Assembly: GCF_004355005.1 (NCBI RefSeq)
Contig: NZ_SMSJ01000004.1
Span: 186,001 to 250,000, forward strand
Origin: Dankookia rubra
GTDB lineage: Bacteria > Pseudomonadota > Alphaproteobacteria > Acetobacterales > Acetobacteraceae
Direction of reading: 5' to 3'
Length of the DNA stretch: 64,000 nucleotides
Under the pieces are notes generated by a model. That model was not told the DNA's origin. It made no database searches and worked only from the letters and a program-made list of their open reading frames with translations. Below, one piece after another: positions 26,065 through 34,677 of the stretch (its first letter is position 1; each line of letters starts with the position of its first letter). The position numbers and the translations under genes are program-made.

Positions 26065-27156
26065 GTGTCGCTGCGCGCCTGGTCGCGGCTGCACACCTGG
26101 TCGAGCCTGGCCTGCACCCTGTTCCTGCTGCTGCTCTGCCTCACCGGCCTGCCGCTGATCTTCCATGAGGAGATCGGCCGGCTGACCGGCGCGGAGATCG
26201 AGGCGACGGCCCTGCCGCCGGGCACCCCGCCCGCCGACCTCGACCGCGTCGTCGCCGCCGCCCGCGCGGCGCGGCCGGGCGAGGTGGTGCAGTACCTGAT
26301 CTGGGAGGACGACCCGGCAATCCTGCGGCTCAGCCTGGCGCCGGCCGCGGATTCGCCGCCGGATGCGCTGACGACCGTGCTGGTCGACGCGCGCAGCGCC
26401 GCCGTGCTCGGCCAGCCGCGCGACCGGGAGGGCTTCCTCTACTGGATGCTCAGGCTGCACACCGACCTTTTTGCCGGCATCCCCGGCAAGCTGTTCCTGG
26501 GCGCGATTGGGCTGCTTTTCGTGCTGGCGACGGTTTCCGGCGCCGTGCTCTACGGACCCTTCGCGCGGCATGGCCGGTTCGGCGCGGTGCGGGCGGGCCG
26601 TACGGCGCGCCTCCGCTGGCTCGACCTGCACAATATCCTCGGCGTGGTGACGCTGAGCTGGGTGCTGGTCGTCGGCGCCACGGGAGTGGTGAATGCCCTG
26701 GCCGAGCAGGTGCTGGCGGTCTGGCGTGCCGACCAGCTGGCGGCGATGACGGCGCCCTGGCGCGGCCAGCCGCCGGTCGAGGCGCCGGGCCCGGTCCAGG
26801 CAGCGGTCGAGGCCGCGCGGCAGGCGGCGCCCGGGATGGAAATTTTCTTCGTCGCCTGGCCGCAGACGCCGTTCTCGAGCCCGCACCACTACGCGGTCTT
26901 CCTGCGCGGCGGCACGCCGCTGACACATCGCGTCCTGATGCCGGCGCTGGTCGATGCGGCGGAGGGCGGGTTGACGGACCTGCGGCCGATGCCGTGGTAC
27001 GCGCAGGCGCTGCTGCTCTCCCAGCCGCTGCATTTCGGCGATTACGGCGGGCTGCCGCTGAAGCTGGCCTGGGCGGTGCTGGATCTGGTCACGATCCTGG
27101 TGCTCGGCAGCGGGGTCTGGCTGTGGTGGCGCCGCCGCCGGGGCACCGCGGCATGA
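26065..27156 (+). CDS. PepSY-associated transmembrane protein (PiuB-like)
   Basis: A 363-residue inner-membrane protein with transmembrane segments near residues 10-30 (LACTLFLLLLCLTGLPLIF), 140-160 (LFLGAIGLLFVLATVSGAVL), 190-210 (VVTLSWVLVVGATGVV) and 335-355. Conserved His residues accompany them (SRLHTW, LRLHTDLF, LDLHNILG, QPLHFGDYGG), as in PepSY/PiuB proteins thought to reduce ferric siderophores using membrane haem. The start is a GTG at 26065, seven bases after the receptor stop. It overlaps the next small gene by ATGA. Confidence 0.87.
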   Translation: MSLRAWSRLHTWSSLACTLFLLLLCLTGLPLIFHEEIGRLTGAEIEATALPPGTPPADLDRVVAAARAARPGEVVQYLIWEDDPAILRLSLAPAADSPPDALTTVLVDARSAAVLGQPRDREGFLYWMLRLHTDLFAGIPGKLFLGAIGLLFVLATVSGAVLYGPFARHGRFGAVRAGRTARLRWLDLHNILGVVTLSWVLVVGATGVVNALAEQVLAVWRADQLAAMTAPWRGQPPVEAPGPVQAAVEAARQAAPGMEIFFVAWPQTPFSSPHHYAVFLRGGTPLTHRVLMPALVDAAEGGLTDLRPMPWYAQALLLSQPLHFGDYGGLPLKLAWAVLDLVTILVLGSGVWLWWRRRRGTAA

Positions 27157-27311
27157 GCCGCGGCTGGCCGATCCCCGCCGCGCTCGCGGCCCTCTCCGCC
27201 GCCGGACTGGTCGCCGGCCTGATCGGCGACGGACCCTGGGACCTGGTGGCGAGTCTCTCCCTTCTCCTGCCGCTCGGCGCCGCCTGGTGGGCGGGGCGGC
27301 GGCGCGGGTGA
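27153..27311 (+). CDS. Small two-helix membrane protein in the siderophore operon
   Basis: A 52-residue hydrophobic protein, with two membrane-spanning stretches (PAALAALSAAGLVAGLIG and LVASLSLLLPLGAAWWAG) and an Arg-rich end. Its ATG overlaps the PepSY gene stop (ATGA), so it is translated with it. Similar tiny proteins often follow PepSY genes in TonB operons, possibly as partners of the membrane reductase. Function unknown. Confidence 0.68.
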   Translation: MSRGWPIPAALAALSAAGLVAGLIGDGPWDLVASLSLLLPLGAAWWAGRRRG

Positions 27312-27499
27312 CGGCGCGAGGTGAGCGGGGGTGGCGGCTGCCGCTGCCGCCGGCGGCAGCAGCACGGGGTCCCACCGGCCGCAGGATCCCCTGCCCCCGC
27401 CGCGGGCGGAAGATCCCGTGGCGGGGGCCGGGTGCGGCCCGCCGCCCGCTTGCCACCCCGTCATGCCGGTCCTAATCCGGCTGGACGGAGGAGATGTCC

Positions 27500-28669
27500 A
27501 TGGACCAGCAGCCGTTCGCCACCGATCCGCATGCCGAGATCCGCGAGGAGGTGGCCAAGCTCTGCGCCCGCTTCCCTGGCGAGTACTGGCGCCGGGTCGA
27601 CCGCGACCGCGCCTACCCGACCGAGTTCGTCCAGGCGCTGACCGAGGGCGGCTGGCTCGGCGCGCTGATCCCCGAGGAATATGGCGGGGCCGGCCTGCCG
27701 CTTTCCGCCGCGGCGGCGATCCTCGAGGAGATCCACCGCTCCGGCGGCAATGCCGGCGCCTGCCATGCGCAGATGTACATCATGGGCGCGGTGCTGAAGC
27801 ACGGGAACGCCGACCAGAAGAAGCGCTACCTTCCCGGCATCGCCTCCGGCGCGCTGCGGCTGCAGGCCTTCGGGGTGACCGAGCCGACCAGCGGCACCGA
27901 CACGACGGCGCTGCGCACCGTGGCGAAGCGCGAGGGCGACCGCTACATCGTCAACGGCCAGAAGATCTGGACTAGCCGGGCCGAGCACTCCGACCTGATG
28001 CTGCTACTGGCCCGCACCACGCCGCGCGGCGAGGTGACGAAGAAGACCGACGGGCTCTCGACCTTCATCGTCGACATGAAGGCGGCGCTCGGCAATGGCC
28101 TGACCATCCGTCCCATCCGCACCATGATGAACCACAACACCACCGAGGTCTTCTTCGACAACATGGTGGTGCCGGCGGAGAACCTGGTCGGCGTCGAGGG
28201 CAAGGGCTTCCGCTACATCCTGGACGGGATGAACGCGGAGCGGCTGCTGATCTCCTCGGAGTCCATCGGCGATGCCAAGTGGTTCATCCAGAAGGCGGTG
28301 GACTACAGCAAGGAGCGCGTGCTGTTCGGCCGGCCGATCGGGCAGAACCAGGGTGTCCAATTCCCGATCGCCAAAGCCTATGCGCAGATGCGCGCGGCGG
28401 AAGCCGTGGTGAAGCAGGGCTTGGCGAAGTTCGAGGCCGGGCTGCCCTGCGGCGAGGAGGCCAACATGGGCAAGATGCTCGCGGCCGATGCCGCCTGGGC
28501 CGCCGGCGAGGCCTGCATCCAGACCTTCGGCGGCTTCGGCTTCGCCGAGGAATACGACATCGAGCGCAAGTACCGCGAGGCGCGGCTCTATCAGGTGGCG
28601 CCGATCAGCACCAACCTGATCCTGTCCTATATCGGCGAGCACGTGCTCGGCATGCCGCGGTCCTACTAG
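27500..28669 (+). CDS. Acyl-CoA dehydrogenase
   Basis: A 389-residue FAD acyl-CoA dehydrogenase. The N-terminal domain has GALIPEEYGGAGLPLS; the middle domain has FGVTEPTSGTDTTALRT and VNGQKIWTSRAEHSDL; the C-terminal domain has RVLFGRPIGQNQGVQFPIA and QTFGGFGFAEEYDIERKYRE. The late catalytic-Glu position is not used (the text is YQVAPISTN). Glu247 in MNAERLLISSES lies where isovaleryl-CoA and long-chain enzymes keep their base, so activity is expected. Start at 27500 is preferred because GGAGGAG is then well spaced; an ATG two codons earlier is possible. It precedes a Bug receptor and a CoA-transferase. Confidence 0.92.
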   Translation: MDQQPFATDPHAEIREEVAKLCARFPGEYWRRVDRDRAYPTEFVQALTEGGWLGALIPEEYGGAGLPLSAAAAILEEIHRSGGNAGACHAQMYIMGAVLKHGNADQKKRYLPGIASGALRLQAFGVTEPTSGTDTTALRTVAKREGDRYIVNGQKIWTSRAEHSDLMLLLARTTPRGEVTKKTDGLSTFIVDMKAALGNGLTIRPIRTMMNHNTTEVFFDNMVVPAENLVGVEGKGFRYILDGMNAERLLISSESIGDAKWFIQKAVDYSKERVLFGRPIGQNQGVQFPIAKAYAQMRAAEAVVKQGLAKFEAGLPCGEEANMGKMLAADAAWAAGEACIQTFGGFGFAEEYDIERKYREARLYQVAPISTNLILSYIGEHVLGMPRSY

Positions 28670-28752
28670 GCCCCGGTTGGCGGCGGCGGCGGCGCATGGC
28701 TATCCTTCGCGCGGCAGCGGCCCGGGACGAGGCCGCGCCCCGGAGGACCGCC

Positions 28753-29718
28753 GTGCATCGTCGCCACCTGCTTGCCGCCGCGCTCGCCGCGGCCCCGCTT
28801 TCCGCTTCCCTGGCGCAGGGCTTCCCGGCGCGCCCGATCCGCATCGTCGTCGGCTTCCCGCCCGGCGGCGGCTCCGACCTCGTCGCCCGGCCACTGGCGC
28901 AGAAGATGCAGCCGGTGCTGGGGCAGTCCATCCTGGTCGAGAACCGCGGCGGGGCGAACGGCAATCTCGGCCTAGCCGAGGTCGCGAAGAGCGCGCCGGA
29001 CGGCTATACGATCGGGCACGTCAACAACAGCGTCATCGCGGTCAACCCGCTGCTCTACGCCAACCTGCCCTTCGATGCGGCGCGCGACTTCACCCCGGTC
29101 GGCACCGTCACTGCCGGCGCGCTCTTCGTCATGGTGCCGGCCGAGCTGCCGGCGCGCGACCTGCGCGAGTTGGTGGCGCTGGCCAGGGCGAAGCCGGGCC
29201 AGCTCAACTTCGGCTCGGGCGGCGCCGGCGGCGTCACCCATCTCGGCTTCGAGCTGCTGCGCAAGCAGACCGGCGTCGAGATCGTCCACATCCCCTATCG
29301 CGGCAGCGCGCCGGCGCTGCAGGACATGCTGGGCGGCCGCATCCAGCTGATGATCGACGGCTTCAACCTGGCCAAGGCGCAGGTCGATGCCGGCCGGGTC
29401 CGCGCCATTGCCTTCCTCGGCCAGGACCGTCATCCGGCGCTGCCGAACGTCCTGACCGCGGTGGAGCAGGGCTTCCCGGGCCTGGTCGTGCCGGGGTGGC
29501 AGGGCTTCATCGCCCCAGCCGGCACGCCGGAGCCGGTGCTGGCGCGGCTGGAGGAGGCCTTCCGCATGGCGGTGGCCGACCCGGAGATCCAGGCGAATTT
29601 CATGGCCCAGGGGACGCTGGCGGTGTTCCGCGGCCGGGCCGAGATGGCGCGCATGATCCGCGAGGAGACGGCGCGCTGGGCCCCCATCATCCAGGAGCTC
29701 GGCATCCGGCTCGACTGA
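28753..29718 (+). CDS. Tripartite tricarboxylate transporter (Bug-family) substrate-binding protein
   Basis: A 321-residue periplasmic receptor. The GTG at 28753 is chosen as start: GGAGG lies six bases upstream and it opens directly into a signal peptide (RRHLLAAALAAAPLSASLAQ). Bug signatures follow: PIRIVVGFPPGGGSDLVARP, VENRGGANGNLG, FGSGGAGGVTHLGFELL and VHIPYRGSAPALQDMLGG. It sits between an acyl-CoA dehydrogenase and a CaiB-type CoA-transferase on one strand, so it may capture a carboxylate that the transferase activates. No TctAB membrane genes are present. Confidence 0.93.
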   Translation: MHRRHLLAAALAAAPLSASLAQGFPARPIRIVVGFPPGGGSDLVARPLAQKMQPVLGQSILVENRGGANGNLGLAEVAKSAPDGYTIGHVNNSVIAVNPLLYANLPFDAARDFTPVGTVTAGALFVMVPAELPARDLRELVALARAKPGQLNFGSGGAGGVTHLGFELLRKQTGVEIVHIPYRGSAPALQDMLGGRIQLMIDGFNLAKAQVDAGRVRAIAFLGQDRHPALPNVLTAVEQGFPGLVVPGWQGFIAPAGTPEPVLARLEEAFRMAVADPEIQANFMAQGTLAVFRGRAEMARMIREETARWAPIIQELGIRLD

Positions 29719-29745
29719 GCCGGGGCCTGGCAGGAAAGGCAGCGC

Positions 29746-30879
29746 ATGACCGGATCGAAACCCTTGGCGGGCCTGCTCGTCGTCTCCATGGAGCAGGCCG
29801 TCGCCGCGCCCTATTGCGCCTCGCGCCTCGCCGATGCCGGCGCGCGGGTGATCAAGATCGAGCGCGAGGAGGGCGACTTCGCCCGCGCCTATGACGCCGT
29901 GGCGAAGGGCCAGTCGAGCTACTTCGTCTGGCTGAACCGCGGCAAGGAAAGCCTGTGCCTCGACATCAAGGCGCCGGCCGACAAGGCGCTGCTCGAGCGC
30001 CTGCTGAAGAAGGCCGACGTGTTCATCCAGAACCTCGCCCCCGGCGCCATGGCGCGGGCCGGCTTCGGGTCGGCCGCGCTGCGGGCCAAGCACCCTCGGC
30101 TGATCACCGTCGACATCTCGGGCTATGGCGAGGAGGGCGAGTACGCCTCGATGAAGGCCTACGACCTGCTGGTGCAGGCGGAGAGCGGCCTCGCCCATGT
30201 CACCGGCCGCGCGGAAGGCCCGGGCCGGGTCGGCGTCTCGGCCTGCGACATCGCCTGCGGCATGCACAGCTACGCCGCGGTGCTCGAGGCGCTGATCGAG
30301 CGCGGCATCACCGGGTCAGGCAAGGGCATCGCGGTCAGCCTCTTCGACGGCATGGCGGACTGGATGTCGGTGCCGCTGCTGCAATACGAGGGCACGGGGA
30401 AGAATCCGCCGCGGATCGGCCTGGCGCATCCCTCGATCTGCCCCTACGGCGCTTTCGAGACGAAGGACGGCCAACTGGTCCTCATCGCCATCCAGAACGA
30501 GCGGGAATGGGCCAGCTTCTCCGAACATTTCCTGGATGAGGCGGGGCTGCCGCACCGCGACGGCTTCCGCAGCAACAACGAGCGCGTGGCGAACCGGCCG
30601 ATGGTGGACGCGCACATCGCCCGGGTCTTCGCCGGGCTGACCCGGGCGGACTGCGCGGCGAAGCTGCGCCGGGCGAATACCGCCTATGGCTTTGTCAATG
30701 ACTGCGAGGGCTTGCGCACCCACCCGGCGCTGCGCCGGGTGGAGGTCGAGACGCCGAAGGGGCCGGTGGCAATCGGCGCGCCGCCGGCGGTGCTGTCCGA
30801 CGGGCCGCGGGCGCTGGGGCCCGTGCCGGCCATTGGCCAGCATTCGGCGGCGATCCGGGCCGAATTCGCGGCGGGGTAG
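29746..30879 (+). CDS. CaiB/BaiF-family (class III) CoA-transferase
   Basis: A 377-residue family III CoA-transferase that moves CoA between carboxylic acids. It has LLVVSMEQAVAAPYCASRLADAG at the start, then VIKIEREEGDFAR, NRGKESLCLDIK and DVFIQNLAPGAM. The catalytic Asp140 is in MKAYDLLVQAESG. Late signatures include SLFDGMADWM and LAHPSICPYGAFETKDG. It ends the acyl-CoA dehydrogenase / Bug receptor / CoA-transferase group, 27 bases after the receptor. Substrates are not evident. Confidence 0.92.
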   Translation: MTGSKPLAGLLVVSMEQAVAAPYCASRLADAGARVIKIEREEGDFARAYDAVAKGQSSYFVWLNRGKESLCLDIKAPADKALLERLLKKADVFIQNLAPGAMARAGFGSAALRAKHPRLITVDISGYGEEGEYASMKAYDLLVQAESGLAHVTGRAEGPGRVGVSACDIACGMHSYAAVLEALIERGITGSGKGIAVSLFDGMADWMSVPLLQYEGTGKNPPRIGLAHPSICPYGAFETKDGQLVLIAIQNEREWASFSEHFLDEAGLPHRDGFRSNNERVANRPMVDAHIARVFAGLTRADCAAKLRRANTAYGFVNDCEGLRTHPALRRVEVETPKGPVAIGAPPAVLSDGPRALGPVPAIGQHSAAIRAEFAAG

Positions 30880-30893
30880 GCCAAGCAAAAGGG

Positions 30894-30956
30894 GGGGAGG
30901 AAAGGTATTTCCCTCCCCACGCCATTCTTGGGTCCCGTTCCGCCGCGCGGCGAACG
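30894..30956 (-). repeat. Nested palindromic intergenic element, copy B
   Basis: GGGGAGGAAA-GGTAT-TTCCCTCCCC (30894-30918) and, 17 bases on, a 21-base near-palindrome CGTTC-CGCCGCGCGGCG-AACG (30936-30956). Read on the minus strand this gives the CGCGCGGCGG core followed by GGGGAGGGAAATACC, matching the second and third parts of copy A at 11.2 kb. On the minus strand the stem is followed by CCCTTTTGC, so it may also end the transglycosylase transcript. Confidence 0.65.
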
Positions 30957-31154
30957 CACGCCCCATAAGCCAGCCAAGGCCTGGGCGCGTCGCGTCCAAC
31001 GGGAGGATCCAGACTCCACAGCCTTGCTGCCCGTTTTCGACTCCGAGGGCTCCCCCAGCGGCTTGCGTTCGAAGGTGAACGCGGCACCGCTATGGATCGT
31101 AGCCTTCAGAACGGATTCAGGCGTCAGGGCGTTCACGCCCTCCCGCCATCGGCT

Positions 31155-32018
31155 TTAGCGCCGGCCGGCGGCCGGCAGCGGCAGCGGTGCCTCCGCCACC
31201 TCCAGCAAGCCCCGCCTCGGTACCGCGCCAGTGCGGGCAGCGATCGTCGCGGGACCGGACCGCAGCACCGGCGTTCCCATCATCAGCAGCGGCTGGCCCG
31301 GGCCGCTTCGGGCCTTGCCCCGCGTTGCCATGGCGACGATCTGGAAGCCATTGGTGCCGATCGGCCGGGAGGCGACCACCTTGCCATCGGCCCAGGCCGC
31401 GATCATCGCCTCCCGTCGCTGCTCCTCGGCCAGGCGGACCGCCATGGCGGGCCAGGCGGCCATGACCTGCTGGCGATAGGGCTCGCCGCGTTCCGGCGTC
31501 GAGGAATGGTAATTCGCCGCTGCCTGTTCCCAGCTGCCGGCCTGGGCCTGCAACCGCTTCAGGAAGAGCCCGGCATACCGCGCATTCGCCACCGGGTCGA
31601 AGGCGGTCTCGAGATTGGGGAAAGCATCCGGGTGGTGCTTCAGGTTCACCTGCAGGCAGCCAACGTCGATCACCGTCACGCCGCGTGCGCGCAGCGCATC
31701 GACCGCGGCGATCGCCTCCGCCTTGCTGTCGAAATAGCGGCCCTGGCCTTCGGCATTGATGGTCCAGGGCCAAGCGGTGACGCTACGGCCGCTGGCATCG
31801 GGGCGGCCGGATTCGACCTTGCCGATGGCATGCAGCAGGCCGGTGGGCACCTTGTGCTCGCGCTCGGCCGCCTGGATGGCTTGACGGCAGAGCTGGCCGG
31901 GATCCGTTGCGACGGCCGCGGCAGGCGTCCGGGCCGGTCGCTCCGCCCACGCCCCAGGGGCGGCAGACGCCAGGGCCAGACAAGCCAGGGCGGGGGCGAG
32001 AACGGCGGCAAGACGCAT
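31155..32018 (-). CDS. Lytic transglycosylase (SLT domain)
   Basis: A 287-residue exported murein-cleaving enzyme. It has a signal peptide (LAAVLAPALACLALASAAPG, then AWAE) and an SLT-type domain with catalytic Glu69 in LHAIGKVESGRPDA. The subfamily strings WPWTINAEGQGRYF, VTVIDVGCLQVNLKHHPDAF, FDPVANARYAGLFL and AAANYHSSTPERGEPY are all present. The ATG at 32018 has GAGGAG upstream; an upstream in-frame ATG would mask the signal peptide. The family acts in the periplasm on peptidoglycan, sometimes with secretion systems, but none is nearby. Confidence 0.92.
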   Translation of the reverse strand: MRLAAVLAPALACLALASAAPGAWAERPARTPAAAVATDPGQLCRQAIQAAEREHKVPTGLLHAIGKVESGRPDASGRSVTAWPWTINAEGQGRYFDSKAEAIAAVDALRARGVTVIDVGCLQVNLKHHPDAFPNLETAFDPVANARYAGLFLKRLQAQAGSWEQAAANYHSSTPERGEPYRQQVMAAWPAMAVRLAEEQRREAMIAAWADGKVVASRPIGTNGFQIVAMATRGKARSGPGQPLLMMGTPVLRSGPATIAARTGAVPRRGLLEVAEAPLPLPAAGRR

Positions 32019-32099
32019 GCGGTGGTCTCCTCGGGGGCGGTGATCACCCCGGTTATTCGCTTCATATATCAAAGGGTTCTGACCGAAAGGCATCACCGA

Positions 32100-32263
32100 G
32101 GCAGGAGCTGCAATGAATTATGGTGCAGCGCAAAATAACCCTTGCCAGATGCCGGGAGGGCACCTAACTTGTGCATCGCAGCAACACGGCGTTGCCGGGT
32201 TGTCTGCTTTCTTGGACGTTTCCTCCCTAAACTCGGCGGTGCCTCTGGCACCGCCTTTTTTTT
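32100..32263 (+). ncRNA. Candidate trans-acting small RNA with CCTCCC motif
   Basis: A perfect intrinsic terminator closes a plus-strand stretch that has no credible protein gene. Just before it is CTTGGACG-TTTCCTCCC-TAAACT. An unpaired CCTCCC is an anti-Shine-Dalgarno-type motif found in several alphaproteobacterial small RNAs. Upstream hairpin-forming strings include GCCGGGAGGGC. The 5-prime end is not determined; about 32100-32125 is a guess. A 62-codon frame (32113-32301) runs through the terminator stem and is unlikely to be real. Confidence 0.55.
32235..32263 (+). terminator. Strong intrinsic (rho-independent) terminator
   Basis: GGCGGTGCC (32235-32243), loop TCT, GGCACCGCC (32247-32255), then eight T residues (32256-32263). 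A perfect nine-pair GC-rich stem with a U tract is the textbook form and fixes transcription on the plus strand. Confidence 0.95.
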
Positions 32264-32355
32264 CGCATGCTTCGCGCATGCGCGGTGTCACCGGCCTGTG
32301 AGGCAGGTCACGTTCCCGTCGGACTCGGCGAAGTTGCGGTTCTTTCGGGCGGGTC

Positions 32356-33240
32356 TCAGCCCAGCCCGGACCAATCCGCCAGGGCCAGCCCGGCGATCAC
32401 CTTGGTCAGGTCGGCCTGCAGTGCCGGCATCCGCGGCAGTCGCTCGATCCGTGCCTCATCCATGTAGAGCGGCCGGGCGATCTCGACCTGCAGCGCGTGC
32501 ACCCCTTCCCGCGGCCGGCCGTAATGCCGGGTGACATAGCCGCCGGCATAAGGGTCGTTGCGCCGAACCCGGTATCCGAGGCTCGAGAGCAGCTCCTCCG
32601 CCAGCCGGGTCGCCCGCGGCGCGCAAGCGGTGCCATGCGCGTCGCCAAGGACGAAATCCGGCGGGCTGCCGGAATGCGTCGGGTGGGTCGGCATGGAATG
32701 GCAATCGATCAGCAGGCAATAACCGAATTCGTCGCGCGTTTCGGCTATCAGCGCGGCCAGCGCGGCATGGTAGGGCTGCCAGTAGCGGCGGATGCGGTCC
32801 TCCGCCTCCTCGAAGCGCAGCTTGTGGCGATAGACCGTCTCCCCGGTCGCCACCACCCTGGCAATGGTGCCGAGGCCGGCGCCAACCCTGGGGCTCGCGG
32901 TGTTCACCCAGGCGGGCAGCGGACCGTCGAACATGCCGGGGTCGAGTTCCCAGGGTTCCCGGTTCACGTCGCAGAAGACCCGCGGGAAGGTCGCCGCCAG
33001 CAGCGGCGCGCCCAGCTCAGGCGCGGCCGCAAAAAGTTCGTCGACGAAGCCGTCCTCCGACCGTCGCAGGGCGACCGGGTCCAGCCGCGCCGCGGCGACG
33101 AAATCCGGCGGATAGGCGCGGCCCGAATGCGGTGAGGCGAAGACCAGCGGCGCGGTCCGCCGCGCCGGCCGCGTCAGCGAATAGGGTAGCGGCTCCGCGG
33201 CGCAGGGCGGGGCGGGGGTGATTTCCAGGGGAAGGTCCAT
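32356..33240 (-). CDS. N-formylglutamate amidohydrolase family protein
   Basis: A 294-residue HutG-type amidohydrolase. Family signatures are VFASPHSGRAYPPDF, RSEDGFVDELF, FPRVFCDVNREPWELDP, LLIDCHSMPTHP and VHALQVEIARPLYMDE. HutG-type enzymes cleave N-formyl-L-glutamate in histidine breakdown or related N-acyl acids. No hut genes are nearby, so the substrate may differ. The ATG at 33240 is used; a GTG two codons upstream is the alternative. Confidence 0.9.
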   Translation of the reverse strand: MDLPLEITPAPPCAAEPLPYSLTRPARRTAPLVFASPHSGRAYPPDFVAAARLDPVALRRSEDGFVDELFAAAPELGAPLLAATFPRVFCDVNREPWELDPGMFDGPLPAWVNTASPRVGAGLGTIARVVATGETVYRHKLRFEEAEDRIRRYWQPYHAALAALIAETRDEFGYCLLIDCHSMPTHPTHSGSPPDFVLGDAHGTACAPRATRLAEELLSSLGYRVRRNDPYAGGYVTRHYGRPREGVHALQVEIARPLYMDEARIERLPRMPALQADLTKVIAGLALADWSGLG

Positions 33241-33321
33241 CGGCACGCCGGATCAAGCCACAGGCTGCGGCCCGTGTCATCAACCCGCATCATTCACATC
33301 AATAAGGCGGTTGTTGGAGGC

Positions 33322-33350
33322 TTGCCGACCCCGCACCGCCGGGTTAGATA
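33322..33350 (+). promoter_or_regulatory. Promoter of tRNA-Val
   Basis: TTGCCG (33322-33327), a 17-base spacer and TAGATA (33345-33350) lie 17 bases before the mature tRNA 5-prime end, the right distance for a sigma-70 promoter of a tRNA gene. Confidence 0.65.
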
Positions 33351-33366
33351 CGCGGCCCCGGGCGAT

Positions 33367-33441
<75 letters not shown>

Positions 33442-33528
33442 TCGCCTCCGGGCTTTCCCGCACATCCACGGCTTTTACGCGGTTGGGACGCGCGTCGGCG
33501 CGGGGATTGCCCCCGCGCCGCGCCCTGC

Positions 33529-34677
33529 TCAGGGCCGCTCGTTCGAAAAGACGATTGTCCCGCTGGCGGAGAACATCCCGCCGACACCGTGGCAGACCGA
33601 GACCTTTGCCCCCGGCACCTGGGCCGGCGCGGCGCCGCGCATCTGCCGCACGCTCTCCTGCAGGGCGAACATGCCGTACATGCCGGTATGGGTGTAGGAC
33701 AGGCCGCCGCCGGTGGTGTTCAGCGGCAGCTTGCCGCCCGGCCGGGTATTGCCCTCGCGGATGAAGCCCGCCGCCTCGCCCGGCTTGCAGAATCCGAGGT
33801 CTTCCAGCCCGTACAGCGGCAGGTGCGCGAAGGCGTCGTAGATCATCATATGGTCCACGTCCTTGCGGTCGATCCCCGCAGCCTCGATGGCAGTGGGCCC
33901 CGCGACGCGGAAGGCGCGGGATGAGGTGAAGTCCTCCATCTGCGAGACCATGTTGCTCTCGACCGATTCGCCGGTGCCGAGGATGTAGACCGGCTTGGTC
34001 GGGAAGTCCTTGGCGCGGTCGGCCTTGGTCAGGATCAGCGCGCCGCCGCCATCCGTCACCAGGCAGCACTGCAGGATGCGGAAGGGATAGGCGATCATCC
34101 GGCTGTTCAGCACGTCGTCGACCGTGATCGGGTCGCGGAACATGGCGCGCGGGTTCTTGCCGGCCCATTCGCGCTGCACCACCGCGACCGTCGCCAGGTC
34201 CTCATGCGTCACGCCGTACTTCTTCATGTAGCGCAGCACGGGGATGGGGAAGAGCGTCGGCGGGCCGAAGGGGCCGTAGGGCATCTCGAACTGGCCGTTC
34301 AGCCCTTCGGGCTCGGCCGGCCGGGGCGTCGCGTTGATGCGCGACTTGCCGCTCTCGCCATGGGTGATGAGGATCGTGTTGGCATAGCCGGCATGGATCG
34401 CCGCCGCCGCGTGGCGGACATGCAGCATGAAGGAACAGCCGCCCACGCCGGTGCCATCGACCCATTTCGGGGTGATGCCGAGGTAGTGGGCGATCTGCTG
34501 CGGCATCATCGGCCCGACGCAGGCAACGCCGTCGATGTCGGCGGGCTTCAGCCCGGTCTCGGCCATCGCGTTCAGCGCCGCATCCGCATGCAGCATGATC
34601 TGGGACATGCCCGGGATGGCGCCGAGCTGCGTGGTTTCCGCAGCGCCGACGATGGCGATCTCACCGCGACCGAGCAT
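33529..34677 (-). CDS. Thiolase-family protein (SCP-x/acetyl-CoA acetyltransferase-like)
   Basis: A 382-residue member of the lipid-transfer/thiolase-like family. It has IAIVGAAETTQLG at the start, VGGCSFMLHVRHAAAAIHAG where thiolases place the nucleophile Cys, then CCLVTDGGGALILT, YDAFAHLPLYGLEDLGFC and NTTGGGLSYTHTGMYG. Members without canonical thiolase chemistry act in side-chain or acyl-CoA metabolism. It starts with an ATGA overlap to the upstream OB-fold gene; thiolase plus OB-fold pairs form a joint complex in related systems. Confidence 0.9.
   Translation of the reverse strand: MLGRGEIAIVGAAETTQLGAIPGMSQIMLHADAALNAMAETGLKPADIDGVACVGPMMPQQIAHYLGITPKWVDGTGVGGCSFMLHVRHAAAAIHAGYANTILITHGESGKSRINATPRPAEPEGLNGQFEMPYGPFGPPTLFPIPVLRYMKKYGVTHEDLATVAVVQREWAGKNPRAMFRDPITVDDVLNSRMIAYPFRILQCCLVTDGGGALILTKADRAKDFPTKPVYILGTGESVESNMVSQMEDFTSSRAFRVAGPTAIEAAGIDRKDVDHMMIYDAFAHLPLYGLEDLGFCKPGEAAGFIREGNTRPGGKLPLNTTGGGLSYTHTGMYGMFALQESVRQMRGAAPAQVPGAKVSVCHGVGGMFSASGTIVFSNERP

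Larger units (their letters stand above)
32019..32355. other. Gap holding the small-RNA candidate
   Basis: The 337 bases between the transglycosylase start and the N-formylglutamate amidohydrolase stop contain the AT-rich 5-prime part (TTCGCTTCATATATCAAAGG near 32056-32075), the small-RNA candidate and its terminator. The remaining 90 bases after the terminator show nothing I can name. Confidence 0.5.

Noticed and set aside
30894-30956. Simple intrinsic terminator after the CoA-transferase
   Set aside because: On the plus strand the stem is followed by ACGCC, not T residues; it is better explained as repeat copy B, possibly acting on the minus strand.
32113-32301. A 62-codon frame over the small-RNA candidate
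   Set aside because: It reads through the perfect terminator and its T run, so it could not be fully transcribed from the same promoter; composition is not protein-like.
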